From positions 1 through 54,614 of the forward strand of contig JBEWZL010000195.1 of assembly GCA_045837725.1 (NCBI GenBank): a stretch of 54,614 nt of DNA, written 5' to 3'. This stretch comes from Vermamoeba vermiformis (Eukaryota > Tubulinea > Echinamoebida). Shown in pieces: positions 21,634 to 32,538 of this stretch. Position 1 is the stretch's first letter. Each line of letters opens with the position of its first letter. Made by a program: the position numbers and the translations under genes. The notes beneath the pieces are model-generated. The model saw only the letters and a program-made list of their open reading frames with translations, had not been told where the DNA came from and did not search any database.

Positions 21634-22252
21634 ATGAGAACCAACATTTGCATTATTTTACTGTCCCTCTTGAGCGTATCGCTCGCTTGGACGGATCTCG
21701 AGTACCAAGAGGTCTTCGACACATTTAACGAGAACTATGGCTACTCATTCAAGTCTGGCGATGAATACAACAAAGCATTTGAGAATTTCAAAACAAATCT
21801 CCAGGATTCTGCCTCGCTATCCACCGACGATGGTAATAAAAAATTAAATCCATGAAAAGGGACGCTTACTTATCTACTTTAATGAAATAGTCGAGCACGA
21901 TATCACGCCCTACTCTTATATGACCCAAGCGGAGCAAATTGCAATGCTTACCGGTGCAGTTGCTCCCGCCGCTGCTGCAGCTGCCCTGACCGAAGGCGCC
22001 ATTGCAGGCATTGTCGTTGGCTGCGTCGGTGCTGCAGGTCTCGCAGTCGGAGGTGTGTTCCTTGGATTGCATTTGAAGAAGAAGAAGGAAGAAGCCGAAC
22101 AAAATGCCGGATCGAAACAGCAAACCACTACTGACAGTCCTGCTACTACCTCCAAAAAGCCCGTTCAAGGAGTTGATATCTATCCTAGCATCGATGGTCG
22201 TCATCAATCCATCACTGCCCGAGCACCTGCTATCAAGAAAACTCCCCAGTAA
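21634..22252 (+). CDS. Membrane-anchored stand-alone I29 (cathepsin propeptide inhibitor) domain protein
   Basis: Two exons, 21634-21832 and 21891-22252 (58-base intron, phase 1). Signal peptide MRTNICIILLSLLSVSLAW, then FDTFNENYGYSF followed by DEYNKAFENFKTNLQ. This keeps the ERFNIN spacing of I29 propeptides, E-x3-A-x3-F-x2-N, with E, F and N conserved and the Arg replaced by Ala. A short spacer, an Ala-rich stretch, a Gly/Val-rich membrane helix (AGIVVGCVGAAGLAVGG) and a basic KKKKEE stop-transfer follow, with a Ser/Thr-rich cytosolic tail of about 70 residues. Known free-standing I29 proteins (CTLA-2, BCPI, crammer) inhibit cathepsins. No protease domain is attached. The gene is head to head with a C1A protease that lacks this very domain, so it is probably its inhibitor, chaperone or membrane tether. 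Confidence 0.75.
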
Positions 22253-22381
22253 AGTACGGCAAAACGATGGGAAGTTTGAACCACAACAGGCCCATTTAAA
22301 GTAGTAAATCTGCCCTTCATTTTGACTCACTTAATTTCTCGCATCGATTCCTAGCCGTGTTTTAACTAGGTTGAGTTCTGA

Positions 22382-22404
22382 AAGTCTAGGACTATCCTAG
22401 ACTT
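22382..22404. repeat. Inverted repeat, 9-base perfect arms
   Basis: AAGTCTAGG and CCTAGACTT surround a 5-base loop ACTAT, giving a strong hairpin about 130 bases past the I29-gene stop. It could act in 3'-end formation or as a factor site. Confidence 0.5.
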
Positions 22405-22506
22405 ACTATCGTTGTGCCGGCAACATACGTTAGTTCGAGTAGCACATAATTACGAGTGTTCCGTTTCATGTTCCTAATGCTATTGTTAACTTACTTGTGC
22501 AGTGAG

Positions 22507-22580
22507 TCCTTATTTGAATCGAACAGCGGCGGGCGAAGATGTGGATCTCATCCGATGGTTCACCGTTGGGCTAGGAAGAC
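22507..22580 (-). other. tRNA-like element, probably degenerate
   Basis: On the minus strand TAGCCCAACGG fits the Pol III A-box pattern and TGTTCGATTCA the B box, in a 74-base span of tRNA size. A GGATG/CATCT stem closes a 7-base loop, but position 33 is not T, and the T stem and acceptor stem pair only in part. I read this as a decayed tRNA or tRNA-derived piece rather than a working gene. Confidence 0.3.
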
Positions 22581-22888
22581 ATCATACTACTGAAAGAATA
22601 GCGAGTACTCGACGTATCTTCACCATTGCGTGGTAGTATTTTGAGCGGTTCCCACGCGACCAATTTCAAATCATTCATGAAACAACGCCTCCTCGGATAA
22701 AGCATTTGAAGTGAATGATAGACTTACCATGTTGTTCTTGGCTCCAGGCAAGAGGTTGAGTTGTACGACGATGTTGTCAGGATAAGGCAAGCTCGAAATC
22801 AGTATTCTACTAACGACAACAAATGTTATTTTAAATATAATTGCATTTAAGGATAACGTTATATAATACACTGTTGATTGCTCGGCGC

Positions 22889-25800
22889 TTAATGGCTGCG
22901 CAAGAACTCTGATATGGTTTCCATCGACTAAAGACAAAAAGTTAGTTACTGAAATTGCATCACCAACCAGAACCACTTACCGGTCGATCGCTTGGATTAG
23001 GTCTCCAACACATCTCCATCACTTCTTTCAGCACCGGGTCGCAGTTCTCAGGAATCACTGGTGTCACTGCTGAGTCACGAATGCGCACTGCAATCGAGAG
23101 CTGATCTTCGTCCATGTGCGGCTCTGTTCCTGCCACGATCTCGTACACTAATAATCGATAGAGTTAGCACTAGTATTATTGGTTTATCTCCTATTACGTA
23201 CGCAAAATTCCGTAACTCCACACGTCAGACTTAGTGCTATATGATTTGTCTTTCAAACTCTCCGGGGCCTGTGAAAGCGGTTAAAAACGGTGCGGATTAA
23301 GACAAGTCCTACGTACCATCCAACGAATAGGGCCAAAGGACGCCTTTGTCTTGCCTTGTGAACTCTCTTCTTGAATGATGCGCGACATGCCAAAGTCTGA
23401 GATCTTGGGTTGACCGTCGTTCGTGAGCTATAAAGAGCGGTTAAAAACAGCCCATTGCACGGGATTGACGCTTACCAAGATATTTCTCGCGGCCAAATCA
23501 CGATGAACGATGTTATTGTTGTGCAAGTGCAACAGTCCGTACGCAATCTTCAACGCATAATCTCGTCTCTGTTCGTCAGTGACATGCTTCTCGCGATCAA
23601 AAACAATGTTGTCGAGACTGCCACCACCGCAGAACTCGAGCACAATGCACGGATTGGGTCCATCGAGACTCACTCCGAATGTTTGAACGAGATTCGGATG
23701 TGGTGTTATTCCGCTGAGCAGATGTTAGTGACCGGAACAAAGCACAATAAATACTGCGGCCTAAGACTTACAGTGTCAATTTGGCTTCACCAAGGAATCC
23801 ATCAATATCAGTAATGGTGTTGTTCACTTTGATTGCCACTTGAGCACCTCGCCATTCACTGATCGAACCGGTTCGTTAGTGACACGTGTCAAAAGATGTC
23901 AACAGATGTCATCAGCTTACCCGACGAACACTTTGCCGTAGCTTCCTGCACCAATCTCTTTAATGAAGCGAAGACTCTTGTATGGTATTTGCATGCGTTT
24001 GTCAATCTCGCTTGGTTGAATGGCTGTTGGATTGAGTCCGTCGTCTTTCGCCGTGCTAACGATTGCCGAGTAGCGACCTGGATCTGCCGCAGGATTGATC
24101 ACTGACATACTCGCGTCACCATCAAGAGCATCGTCATCTTTCTTCTTGTCAGCTTTCTTCTTTTTCTTTCGAAGAAAGAACACGAGCAAGAACACTCCCG
24201 CGGCAGCAGCTGCGATCGGAATGGCAATGGCTGGACCGAGTACTTTTGCATCAGCACCAGTGGCGTTGGCATCACTAGGGCTTGACGTGGGACTGGTGCC
24301 GATAGCGTCGCTCGGTGTGTTGCTAGCAACGGGCCCTGACGCTGCTGGGGCACCTGCTTGCGGCACATTTTGAGGTGTCGCTACAGGTCCCTGAGAACTT
24401 ACTGGACCAGCACTTGGCACCCATGCTGGAGAGGCTATCGGAGTACCCGAGGGAGTTGCAGTTGGAGTCGCGGAAGGAGTGAACATTGGGGTTGCAGAGG
24501 GCGTTGAGGATGGTACTCCCAACGGTGAAACAGTGAGGGGCGAACCTCCCTAAAAATATATTATACATTAGAGCGACCAATTTTCCATTGCTTAATTCCA
24601 ATTCTTACGAGGCCTTGATCGAACAAGTACGTCCTGAGCCAGAGACCTGAAGCGTTGTTGTGCACGACACTGAGCACGTTGTTCATGGCATCAGCCATGG
24701 CATAGCCGTACGACAATTGTTCGCTTTGGGCGCGCAGAATTTCTGAGTTTGAGGAGTCAAGTACTACAATTTCATAAACGGATGCGTTAGTTTGCATCAC
24801 TACTGCAGCGGCGTTTGCATTGAGATAGGCCACTGAAGGGCGGGTAAGTGAGAGACTAGGCACATCTGGTAGTAATTGAGTGTTGGTGCCTAGATTGGTT
24901 CTGCACGAGACCTGTTGAAGAGGTTAGATCAGATTCAGGCAGTTACTTGAGCTACTTACAGTCGATGCTGCTGTTTGCGTATCATAGCAAACAATCCATT
25001 GTGTTGCACTCAAGGCGTCGCAAGCAACTTTATACCCAATATGTGGAGTGAAATCAACGGATGCGGATGCACCATCGAATCCCACCTCTACAGATGCAGA
25101 TTTTCTTCCGACGGCGTACATTACGCTTGATGTGCCTTAACAATAGATTTTAAGTAAGGTTCTTTAGCTTACAAATTGCCGATGAAATTTAGTACGTTGA
25201 TAAAGATTAGAAATTAATTTAAAGGTCATGCTGAAAGTTAATAAATATAACTTACTTATTACAGATCCGCACACAGAAGTGATTCCCGACATTGACAGGC
25301 CGGAGAATGCAGTCAATGTTTGCGTGTTGGACTAAAAAAAATTTACCGGTTAAATTATTGCAACAATTTAAATTTCATCCTATATTGCATATACTTACGT
25401 TAATCACATAGGTTTGTGTAGTAGACGAGGCATTGACCGTTAGAATGTTATAGTTCAGGGTTGAAAGGGGACTTGTGGATGGAGGACCAATATCGGCTTG
25501 AACTATTGCATAGCTGCTAGCCGAAGCCTAAATTTAAATCAATTATTAATAACATGAATATAATTAACGAATTAAACTTACTGATTCTTGGTGCAGCACG
25601 CTGTAAAAGCATTTATCAAGGGATGAATCCATCGCTGAAATGTCCGTGGCATTCGTGTAACTTGATGGTAGCTTCGGACTATTTTCACTCGTATCTAGCG
25701 GTATTGTCCCGGAGGTAGAGATGTCCCGTGTATAAAATTTTGGAACAGATCCGGTTGTTGCAACAGCTCCAACACAAAGTCGGTAATTGCCTCCAGACAA

Positions 25801-26059
25801 TTGTATCATTTTCGTAGACATACTAAGGAAACCTGTCGTTGTATCTAGCTGCTTTTCAGCAACCAATGTCAAACTTGGTGCCGCATCTAGTAAAAAATAA
25901 ATTAATTAGTTCTGTTTATTATCGTTCATTTCAGAAAAAATAAAAGGAATATTAAATATAAATATAGAAGGCCAACTTACTGGCACAAAGCATCAAGTTT
26001 AACAGCAGATAACATATCGGGAGTGCAACGGTCGTCAAGCACGTGCCAGATCTTGCCAT
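22889..26059 (-). CDS. Receptor-like tyrosine-kinase-like (TKL) protein kinase
   Basis: Start ATG 26057-26059 with signal peptide MARSGTCLTTVALPICYLLL and the rest of its hydrophobic core; exon 1 ends at 25981. The ectodomain (about 400 residues) is Ser/Thr-rich and beta-like with scattered cysteines and is not recognised. A mucin-like stalk of TP repeats (TPSATPMFTPSATPTATPSG, about 24420-24520) precedes a membrane helix (AIAIPIAAAAAGVFLLVFFL) and KKKKKADKKK. The kinase has IGAGSYGKVFVG, AQVAIKVNN, HRDLAARNIL, DFGMSR and IRWMAPE, all key residues present; the C-lobe ends SMETISEFLRSH at the stop (22889-22891). It is a transmembrane TKL kinase as found in slime moulds and plants, so it should sense an outside signal. 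Ligand unknown. The promoter carries a TGACACGTGTCA palindrome at 26320. Confidence 0.88.
23880..23891. repeat. TGACACGTGTCA palindrome, copy 3
   Basis: In a TKL receptor kinase intron; followed by two half-copies (GATGTCA) within 30 bases. Confidence 0.7.
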
Positions 26060-26592
26060 TACTGCTGTCAAACACGAAGATAATAGTCCTATAGATGTCG
26101 TGTCGACGAACAGCTGAAAAAAATAAATTAGAACGGGTCCAAACCAAATTTAAATCTTTGAGCTTTTTCAACGAACAGTGAACGTTCGTCGAAACCTATT
26201 CCAAAAAAATTGACCCGAGGTCGATAAATGCGATTTTCATTCTTGCGCTTACTATTATAATAGGGTATGTCCTCATCTCCAAGTTTTTTTGATGCGCACT
26301 TGGTTCGATCTGCGTTTATTGACACGTGTCATCTCAGCGCGTGCTGCGTAAGTTGATTCTTTACAACCCTATACTAAATAAAATATCTTAAATATATGAT
26401 AGTAAGGTAAAGCTCATTAACGTTCGTGTGAATCAATTTCAGAGAACCCGATCTTTGAAACTTGTTGGATGTGACAGGAAAATTTATATAAATTCACATA
26501 ATACATACGGTACCCAAGGATTACTGCCGTTCTGTGGGAAAAAATCAAAATTTATTAATGAGTTAATTATTTTCAAAGAGCGATAGAGCTTA
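26060..26592. other. Intergenic stretch upstream of the TKL receptor
   Basis: 533 bases between the kinase start and the stop of the first HEAT gene. It is AT-rich. A 65-residue minus-strand open frame (26128-26325) has no start context or composition to support it. The 12-base palindrome at 26320-26331 is the one notable site. Confidence 0.45.
26320..26331. repeat. TGACACGTGTCA palindrome, copy 4
   Basis: About 260 bases upstream of the TKL receptor kinase start codon. Confidence 0.7.
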
Positions 26593-29466
26593 CTAGTCAA
26601 GCCCATAAAGATCTTCGGCTACTTGTGCGTCTTCAATGTAGGACAGACAATCTTCTTTGTTCCGCAGCAGAGGAGGGTTTTCAGGGTCATACAACAAACG
26701 ACCGTTTAGTCTTTTAGAGCCATAAAAGCCCGCAGCAGCTGTCAGGACTTGAACTTGCTGCGAAGAGAATTCCCAAAATCGCATGTGGTACAGTCGGAAC
26801 GAACGAAAAGCCTGTTCGAACATGGTCATTACCGCATAGACACAAATGAACAGGTCGTCGGAATCAAGTTGCTGAATAACGAGCGGCAAAAAGTCTGGCA
26901 TGTCATTGCGCTTGAGCATCAACTTGAGAATGAATTCTTTTGGGTTGCGAATGACCTACAAACAATTTTCATGAATGAGGTTAACGTCACGTGACACGAT
27001 TCGTTTGACACTTACAAAATTTGCTCGTTTGAAGCTAATCTCTTCTGATTCCATCAAGAACCGTCGTATATTGTGTTGAAGAGTTTTTTTGTCCAACACT
27101 TCTAATCGCGCTAAACAAGCAAACGCCGCGAAATCCAACGCTTACAATGAAATGTCACTTAATAAATCTTTCTTTTTTTCGCATCTTATGAACTTACGTA
27201 AATCATTGGTGCCTTTATAAAGTGCAAATTCGTGTTTTGCAAATGTGACGAAGGAGGTCCAATCTTCGTCAAATCGTGGCCACAACAAACTGAGTGACAC
27301 AAGCAGCGATGCCTTCACTTTCGAGTCAGTCTCAATGTCATAGCGTTCTCGCAGTTTTGGAACCAATTCGTGCGCTGATTTTGGTAGTAAGCCCAACAGA
27401 TGTGCTGCCCATCCTCGAACTAAAACTTGCTCGTTAGACCTCGGCATTTTACCTGCAAGAAATTACCTTCGTTTGTTTCGTTAGTTAATAGTCCAATTAT
27501 CTTAGGAAGGTCGGCCATAAATTTTTTTTCGATGTCCAGCAGGAGCTGCAAAAATTCCGGTTCGTGCATCCAAACCGTTTCAAGATCCAGGCCTTGCTTA
27601 TTGAGAAGATATTCAGCGCGACTCATCAACATTTCAGTGCATAATTGCAATATCTCGTGCTTGTCTTGCACCAACGTAGCGTCAAGGAGTTCGAGCAAGA
27701 ACGGCACAACATACGGCGTCACTTCGTAGCTGTAGCCGTCGTAAGTAATTGCGTAACGCAGTTCCAAAAATGCTTTCCTGCGAGTTTTTGGCTTCCATGA
27801 TGCCATTTCTCGCAGATAAATTGGTGTGCTTTCACGGGAGTAACTAAATGTTTCACCGTGCTCCAGCTCAGACCAGGGTACCAAATCAAGTCCATCAAAC
27901 CTTGGGAATCGCTTTAGATCCTCGATTTTTGTATCTGCGTAGCGATATTGTTAGTTATATTACTAGTATTGATACTGAAACTGTTGTGCAGTGTGCGTAC
28001 CTTGAATGAAGTGCACCATTGATTCACGCGTACTTGGCAAACAGTACCGAGTGAGCACATTGCACACTGCTTCGTTGCTCCATATATGATCAATAGTCGT
28101 TAATTCTGTCAGCATCGTAGTTGCCATATTAGGCAAATCGATGATTTTGATACCAGGGATGAGTGGTGACTCAAGCACGAAGAGCAATATCATTTCAACT
28201 ACGTTATGTGTCATTTTTGCACTCGTCAGTTGTTTGAGATTGGCCAGAGATAGCTCGAAAAATAGTTGTTGTTCGCTGTCAAATTCTCTCGCGCAAGAAG
28301 CGACGGTTTTCGCAAGCTGAATGTCGATGAAATTATCCCTATTGCAAATTTAGCCATGAATTTCAGCTTATTTGGGTGTCGTTAAAACTTACGCTAATGT
28401 AGCCTCATATTCATCGCACCATTTCGTGTATTCGGCTAGCACTTGAATTAGCTGATCCGACGGTACTTGCAAGAATCTGATTAATTCTTTGTGAAAGTAC
28501 ATTGTTATAAACAGTTTGCATAGAAATGGAGCAGGTTTGGCTAACAATTGTACCATGATCTGCCCTAGCCGCAGAAAGGAATCAATTAGCGAGTACTGCT
28601 TAGGATCGGGGAAAAAAGGCTTTCCAATCAGCACCAAGCAAGCCCTAATCATTGTTATTATGATCTACTTCGATGTAACATGACATACTGCGTAAGGTCA
28701 TCGACGAGAGGCAATTGCGCGATAATCACATCCCTTATTGTTTCCGGATCTTTGCCTAGAAACGTTCGATCTTGCGGTCTCAATGCAAAATAAATCGCTG
28801 CTGCTCGGAAATATTCGACATTATCTATTATTTATTTATTAGCTAATTACTATTAAATATTCTTGAAATTGATAATTACCACTAAATGTCTTGAAAAGGA
28901 AGGCGAGTGGAACTTGTTTATCGAGTTTCCAAAATGCTCCTTCATGAAAACTCGGAATGTTTTTTGATATGACTATAGCGATATTAAGAAGACCTGAAAC
29001 GTTAAGTTAAAAAATACTTTCAACCGGATCTGGGAGTACTTACCTCGAAACAAATAAAGCCTCTCGACCACTTCTTCCTGTTTAAGCAATATGCAAATGT
29101 ATTTGCAAACTAGCAATTGTCAGTAAGAGCGCTAGGTCAAATTGATAATACCGATCCCCCAGATACTTCTCAGAACGAGCTGATCTCTCGGCCTAATTAC
29201 TGCTTTTTTTTTTGTGAATTCGCGTTCTAGTTCGTTAATTGCACATTTGACTCCCTCTGAAGTCTTGTCGGTGAAAAGTAAAGCGAGATTTTTTTGGACT
29301 GTTGAAAAAAAAATTAGAATTAAATTTTAAAATTATTCTTTATTAATTATTATATCGCTAACTTACGTGCATTTGTAAATTGGGTATCTAAACAATATTT
29401 GGCCCATTTGGGGCCTGAAATTTTCGTTAATGAGAAATATAATGCTTCTCCTTTATCGTGTTCCAT
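26593..29466 (-). CDS. HEAT-repeat protein, copy A (C-terminal half like bacterial HEAT proteins)
   Basis: Start ATG 29464-29466 (MEHDKGEALYFSLTKISG), stop 26593-26595 (AQVAEDLYGLD). About 12 exons encode an all-helical protein of roughly 800 residues. The first half is of unrecognised alpha-solenoid type. The second half begins VPWSELEHGETFSYSRES and runs through RRKAFLELRYAITYDGYSYEVTPYVVPFLLELLD. That pattern (WSELEHAYG..., ...LY..I.HQG..YEAT..VPFLLELL) is familiar from stand-alone bacterial HEAT proteins of actinobacteria and myxobacteria. No enzyme motif, signal peptide or membrane segment is seen, so it is likely a cytosolic binding scaffold. It is a paralogue of 32539-35390, and 27208-27425 is almost identical between them while flanks have diverged. 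Confidence 0.8.
27208..27425 (-). repeat. Gene-conversion tract, copy A
   Basis: These 218 bases match 33159-33376 without gaps and with five differences that I count; 27225-27364 (140 bases) are identical. Neighbouring exons of the two genes are related only at protein level, so this patch was copied recently. Confidence 0.85.
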
Positions 29467-29682
29467 TTTTTACGGTAGGTAGTCCTTTCTTTAATTGAAA
29501 TATATTAATTAGTTGGCATGCAGTTGTTGTACTTGTGGTTTCCAATTTCGAACGGAACGCGAGATCAAGACCAAAATTTTTTTGCACTTTCTGATTTGAA
29601 CTAACCGATACATTGTTGTCAAGTTAAACTGCGCTTTGTAACGACTTGCACACCTACAGATCCGGATTTATTGGAAAAATTT

Positions 29683-31617
29683 CTAAAGTACTATTGCTAG
29701 TATTAACACGCTAATCACTAATGACAGAACTGGCACGACGTGCTCCGCATTTGAAATATGAGCAGTGGGGCCATTGTTCGTGCTCGGCTCAGAAGGGTTT
29801 GAAGGGTTCGGAGACGAAGGAGACAGCGGTGTCGGCGAGATTGGATTGAAGGCATAACAACCAACGTCATAGTCACCACCTCTGATATTTCCGTCGTTAT
29901 CAATCTCCGGTGCGTTAGTCGAATTGCCTTTGCCAATGAACGGAGATGAGCCGTTGTTCTTGAGTCGTAAATTAAAATTGTCCGGATCCACGAATAAATC
30001 AACTAATTCTTGTCTCGTCCATCGTTTGATAGCATTGGAGTTTTCACTGGCAACTCCGTCAATGAAGCTAAAGGCAGCGGCGATGTTGTTTTGAATAATA
30101 TTGCCTTCAATGCCATGCCGCTAAAGAAACGAAAATTTAATAAGAATTTGGTTGACAACCAGGCATAGTTAACTGTGGCTAGCTACTTACAGTAGTGATC
30201 CATAAAAGGGTCGGAGTGGCACTAACGTCCATAACTGTATTGCTAACAATACGACAGTTACTGGCGTAGTACAAAGCAATGCCGTTGTAATAATTGATCG
30301 TGGTGACCAAATTATTCTCGACAACCACGTCATATAAAGGCACGTCATAGCTCGCTGAAAAATATTCCAGGAATTAATTAAATATTTTTGATAATTTGTT
30401 TGGATCCGGATGTGCTTACAAATGCCTTGAAATCCGTCGGCAAATGGTCGGTTTTTGTCTTGATCGGCAATAAAGACGTTGTTTCTAATAGTAATGTTTG
30501 AAAGGAAGCCCAAATCTCCGTTTGTAAACAACTGAAGGCCGTCTCGATGATATCCGTTGTTATCTAAATTCATACTGTTCATAACCAAGTTATATTCGAC
30601 AACAGTGTTGTTCATCATAATATCAAAGCCGTCAATAGTGACGTAATTAAGGACATTATGCGATATGATTGTGTTCGCACTCATGCAGGTAATGCCGAAT
30701 CTAAAATAATATAGTTATGTAAGGTTCATATTAATTTAATGCCTTTTCCGTACCTAACGTGATAGAGGTAATTATATGAAATAGTGAGACCAGTCGCTCC
30801 ACGGGTAAAAATGCCACTAGCTGTAGCGTTGAGCATAAATGATTGGTTCAAATGTCGGAACGGTTCGAGAGATTCATATGAATAGATAGTATTTTGGGTG
30901 AATATAACGTCGTACAACGGTCCTAATTACACGTTAGAATGGTACATCGGATCCGAAAAATTCGGCTAATTTTTGTTTTTTACCTAAAAAGGGAGGTCCT
31001 TCGATGTCAACGAGGTTCATATTTAAATTAGGATTAGATGATGTGATATTAAGGCAGCGAATGAGCCAACCAGTTCCGCTAGCCATTGCAAAAGTGTCGA
31101 TAATTGGAACTGCGCCAGGCTCGCCCATGAGTGTAACAGGCAATTTGTTATAGTAACCGAGGATAGTAATCCGACCATAATTACCGCTTCGTAGTACAAT
31201 AACATCACCAGGTTGGATGACTCCGTTCGGATTCAATGGTTTAAATTGCGAATCTGGTACGGGAACGACTCCATTGTAGTTGTTTACTTTCATAGTCGTT
31301 GTATTCAACTGCAAGAGTACTAAAGTAAAGTTCGACCACGGACTAAAATAACGACGTTATTAAATCCAAACGAAAAAGGTCAAATCCGTTTTTGATACAT
31401 ACTTGGCCGAACTTCCATCGCCGTTCACAGATCCATGGACAGGATCCACGTACCAAATATTGCAATTATCTCTATGGCAATACTGCGAGGGTGCAGCTAT
31501 AGCAATAGATTAGTTTATCAAATTGAATCACGATGAATACTTACTGTTGCAAACAGGATAGTACGATGCAGTTGATAAGGTCGCTAACAATAGCAAAACA
31601 GCTGCTATGGCCTTCAT
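29683..31617 (-). CDS. Secreted right-handed beta-helix protein, probably GPI-anchored
   Basis: Start ATG 31615-31617 with signal peptide MKAIAAVLLLLATLSTAS; stop 29683-29685. Seven or so exons carry a parallel beta-helix, shown by repeated short strands with Asn ladders (SYNYLYHV, TCMSANTIISHNVLNYVTIDG, TVVEYNLVMNS, ITIRNNVFI, VVVENNLVTTINYYNG, CRIVSNTVMDV, GNIIQNNIAAAF). A Pro/Ser linker (PTPLSPSSPNPSNPSEPS) and a C-terminal hydrophobic tail (VVPVLSLVISVLILAIVL) with small residues before it suggest GPI attachment. The fold occurs in pectate lyases, alginate lyases and similar polysaccharide-acting proteins; no catalytic set could be assigned. It lies between the two HEAT paralogues, on the same strand. 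Confidence 0.8.
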
Positions 31618-32189
31618 TTTCAACGATTTGTTAGAAAATCGAATAACGGGCTACGTTTTTATGCGTTTGTGACATGCATTGACGTTCAATTATTTCCGGA
31701 GTTTTACGGCTTTCTGCGCGATCCGGGGTGACTTTCATTATGAAATAACTCACCCCGAACTTGAATTGCATATTTTACTTCAGAATTTATGTATGCTAAG
31801 CGAGTACCATGGTACTTCGGGAATAAAATCTTCGTACGAGACAAAATGGTTCACACTGGCAAAACACGATTCACAAATATAGCGAGGACTTTTGTGTTGC
31901 GACGTTATTTGGTTTGTGTCTTCTAAATTTGCTTGTTGTATTAATGTATTAATTTCTTACCTCTTTGCTTTGTAAGCCAACATGATCCAGTAAAAATATT
32001 TCCACACATCTTAAAACCACCGGAGACAGAGATGTACACCTCAATTTCAACTGGTAAAGGGAGTGTTAGTCATCGATTTTGGTTTGTAATTGTTACGGCA
32101 GACCTAATATTACACGTAAAATTATTAAAAATAATTACATTATTTCAATTAATTCTAATTTTAATATACGTGTGCTGAATTAGTTGTGC
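31618..32189. other. Intergenic stretch upstream of the beta-helix gene
   Basis: 572 bases with a strong hairpin at 31724-31757 and AT-rich sequence beyond 32100. A plus-strand open frame (31679-31882) spans the hairpin and has no splice context or recognisable composition, so it is not called. Confidence 0.45.
31724..31757. repeat. Hairpin-forming inverted repeat
   Basis: CGGGGTGA (31724-31731) and TCACCCCG (31750-31757) are perfect 8-base arms; inside them TTCAT and ATGAA add a second stem. It is about 110 bases upstream of the beta-helix start and is GC-rich in AT-rich surroundings, so it may be a regulatory site. Confidence 0.5.
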
Positions 32190-32474
32190 TTAACTAGGTC
32201 TGCCAGTTAAAATAATTATTTCTTTAATAATTACCGGTTGATCAGGGATGCGGTCCAACCATGGTTGCTCATCAGGACGTAGAACAAAGGGCATTTCGTG
32301 TAAACCATGTTCCACAATAATATCTAGTAATCCTGAATGTGCACTGTTACAACAACGCATTGAAACTGCTACCTGCTGAAATCTGGCGGCTGAGCATTTT
32401 TGTTTTTGGTTGCGCATCCTGGCATAAATTTCTTGCTGAAGTGCTGGAGACTCGACTAACAACGTTACCAAAAT
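32190..32474 (-). other. Possible alternative 3' exon of HEAT copy B
   Basis: An open frame of 95 codons starts right after a good acceptor (CTCAG|ATTTTG, exon from 32474) and ends at 32190. Its phase joins a donor (CCAA|GTAATT at 32568) inside the last exon of copy B, giving EAQ followed by ILVTLLVESPALQQEI through a 94-base intron. Copy A ends like the unspliced form (EDLY plus a few residues), so this is an alternative end at most. The peptide is of no family I know. Confidence 0.35.
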
Positions 32475-32538
32475 CTGAGTACGAGTAAGCCGAATTACTG
32501 AAGAGCAGCTTCAAGCAGTTTATACGTTAAGATAGCAC

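Larger units (their letters stand above)
22253..22888. other. Intergenic stretch with a hairpin and a tRNA-like element
   Basis: The 636 bases between the I29 gene and the kinase gene hold a 9-base-arm inverted repeat (22382-22404) and a minus-strand tRNA-like stretch (22507-22580). No coding frame is convincing; a minus-strand open frame over 22671-22976 includes only the true last kinase exon in another frame. Confidence 0.45.

Noticed and set aside
24420-24520. Tandem repeat or CRISPR-like array
   Set aside because: The short repeated words encode the TP-rich stalk of the receptor; there are no unique spacers.
22960-24863. Plus-strand frames opposite the kinase
   Set aside because: Shadows of the receptor kinase exons.
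26128-26325. Alternative start for the TKL receptor
   Set aside because: The frame lacks a signal peptide and is closed before the next exon; ATG 26059 gives a clear signal peptide in phase with exon 2.
31679-31882. Small plus-strand open frame
   Set aside because: It spans a hairpin and has no splice context, repeats or family pattern.
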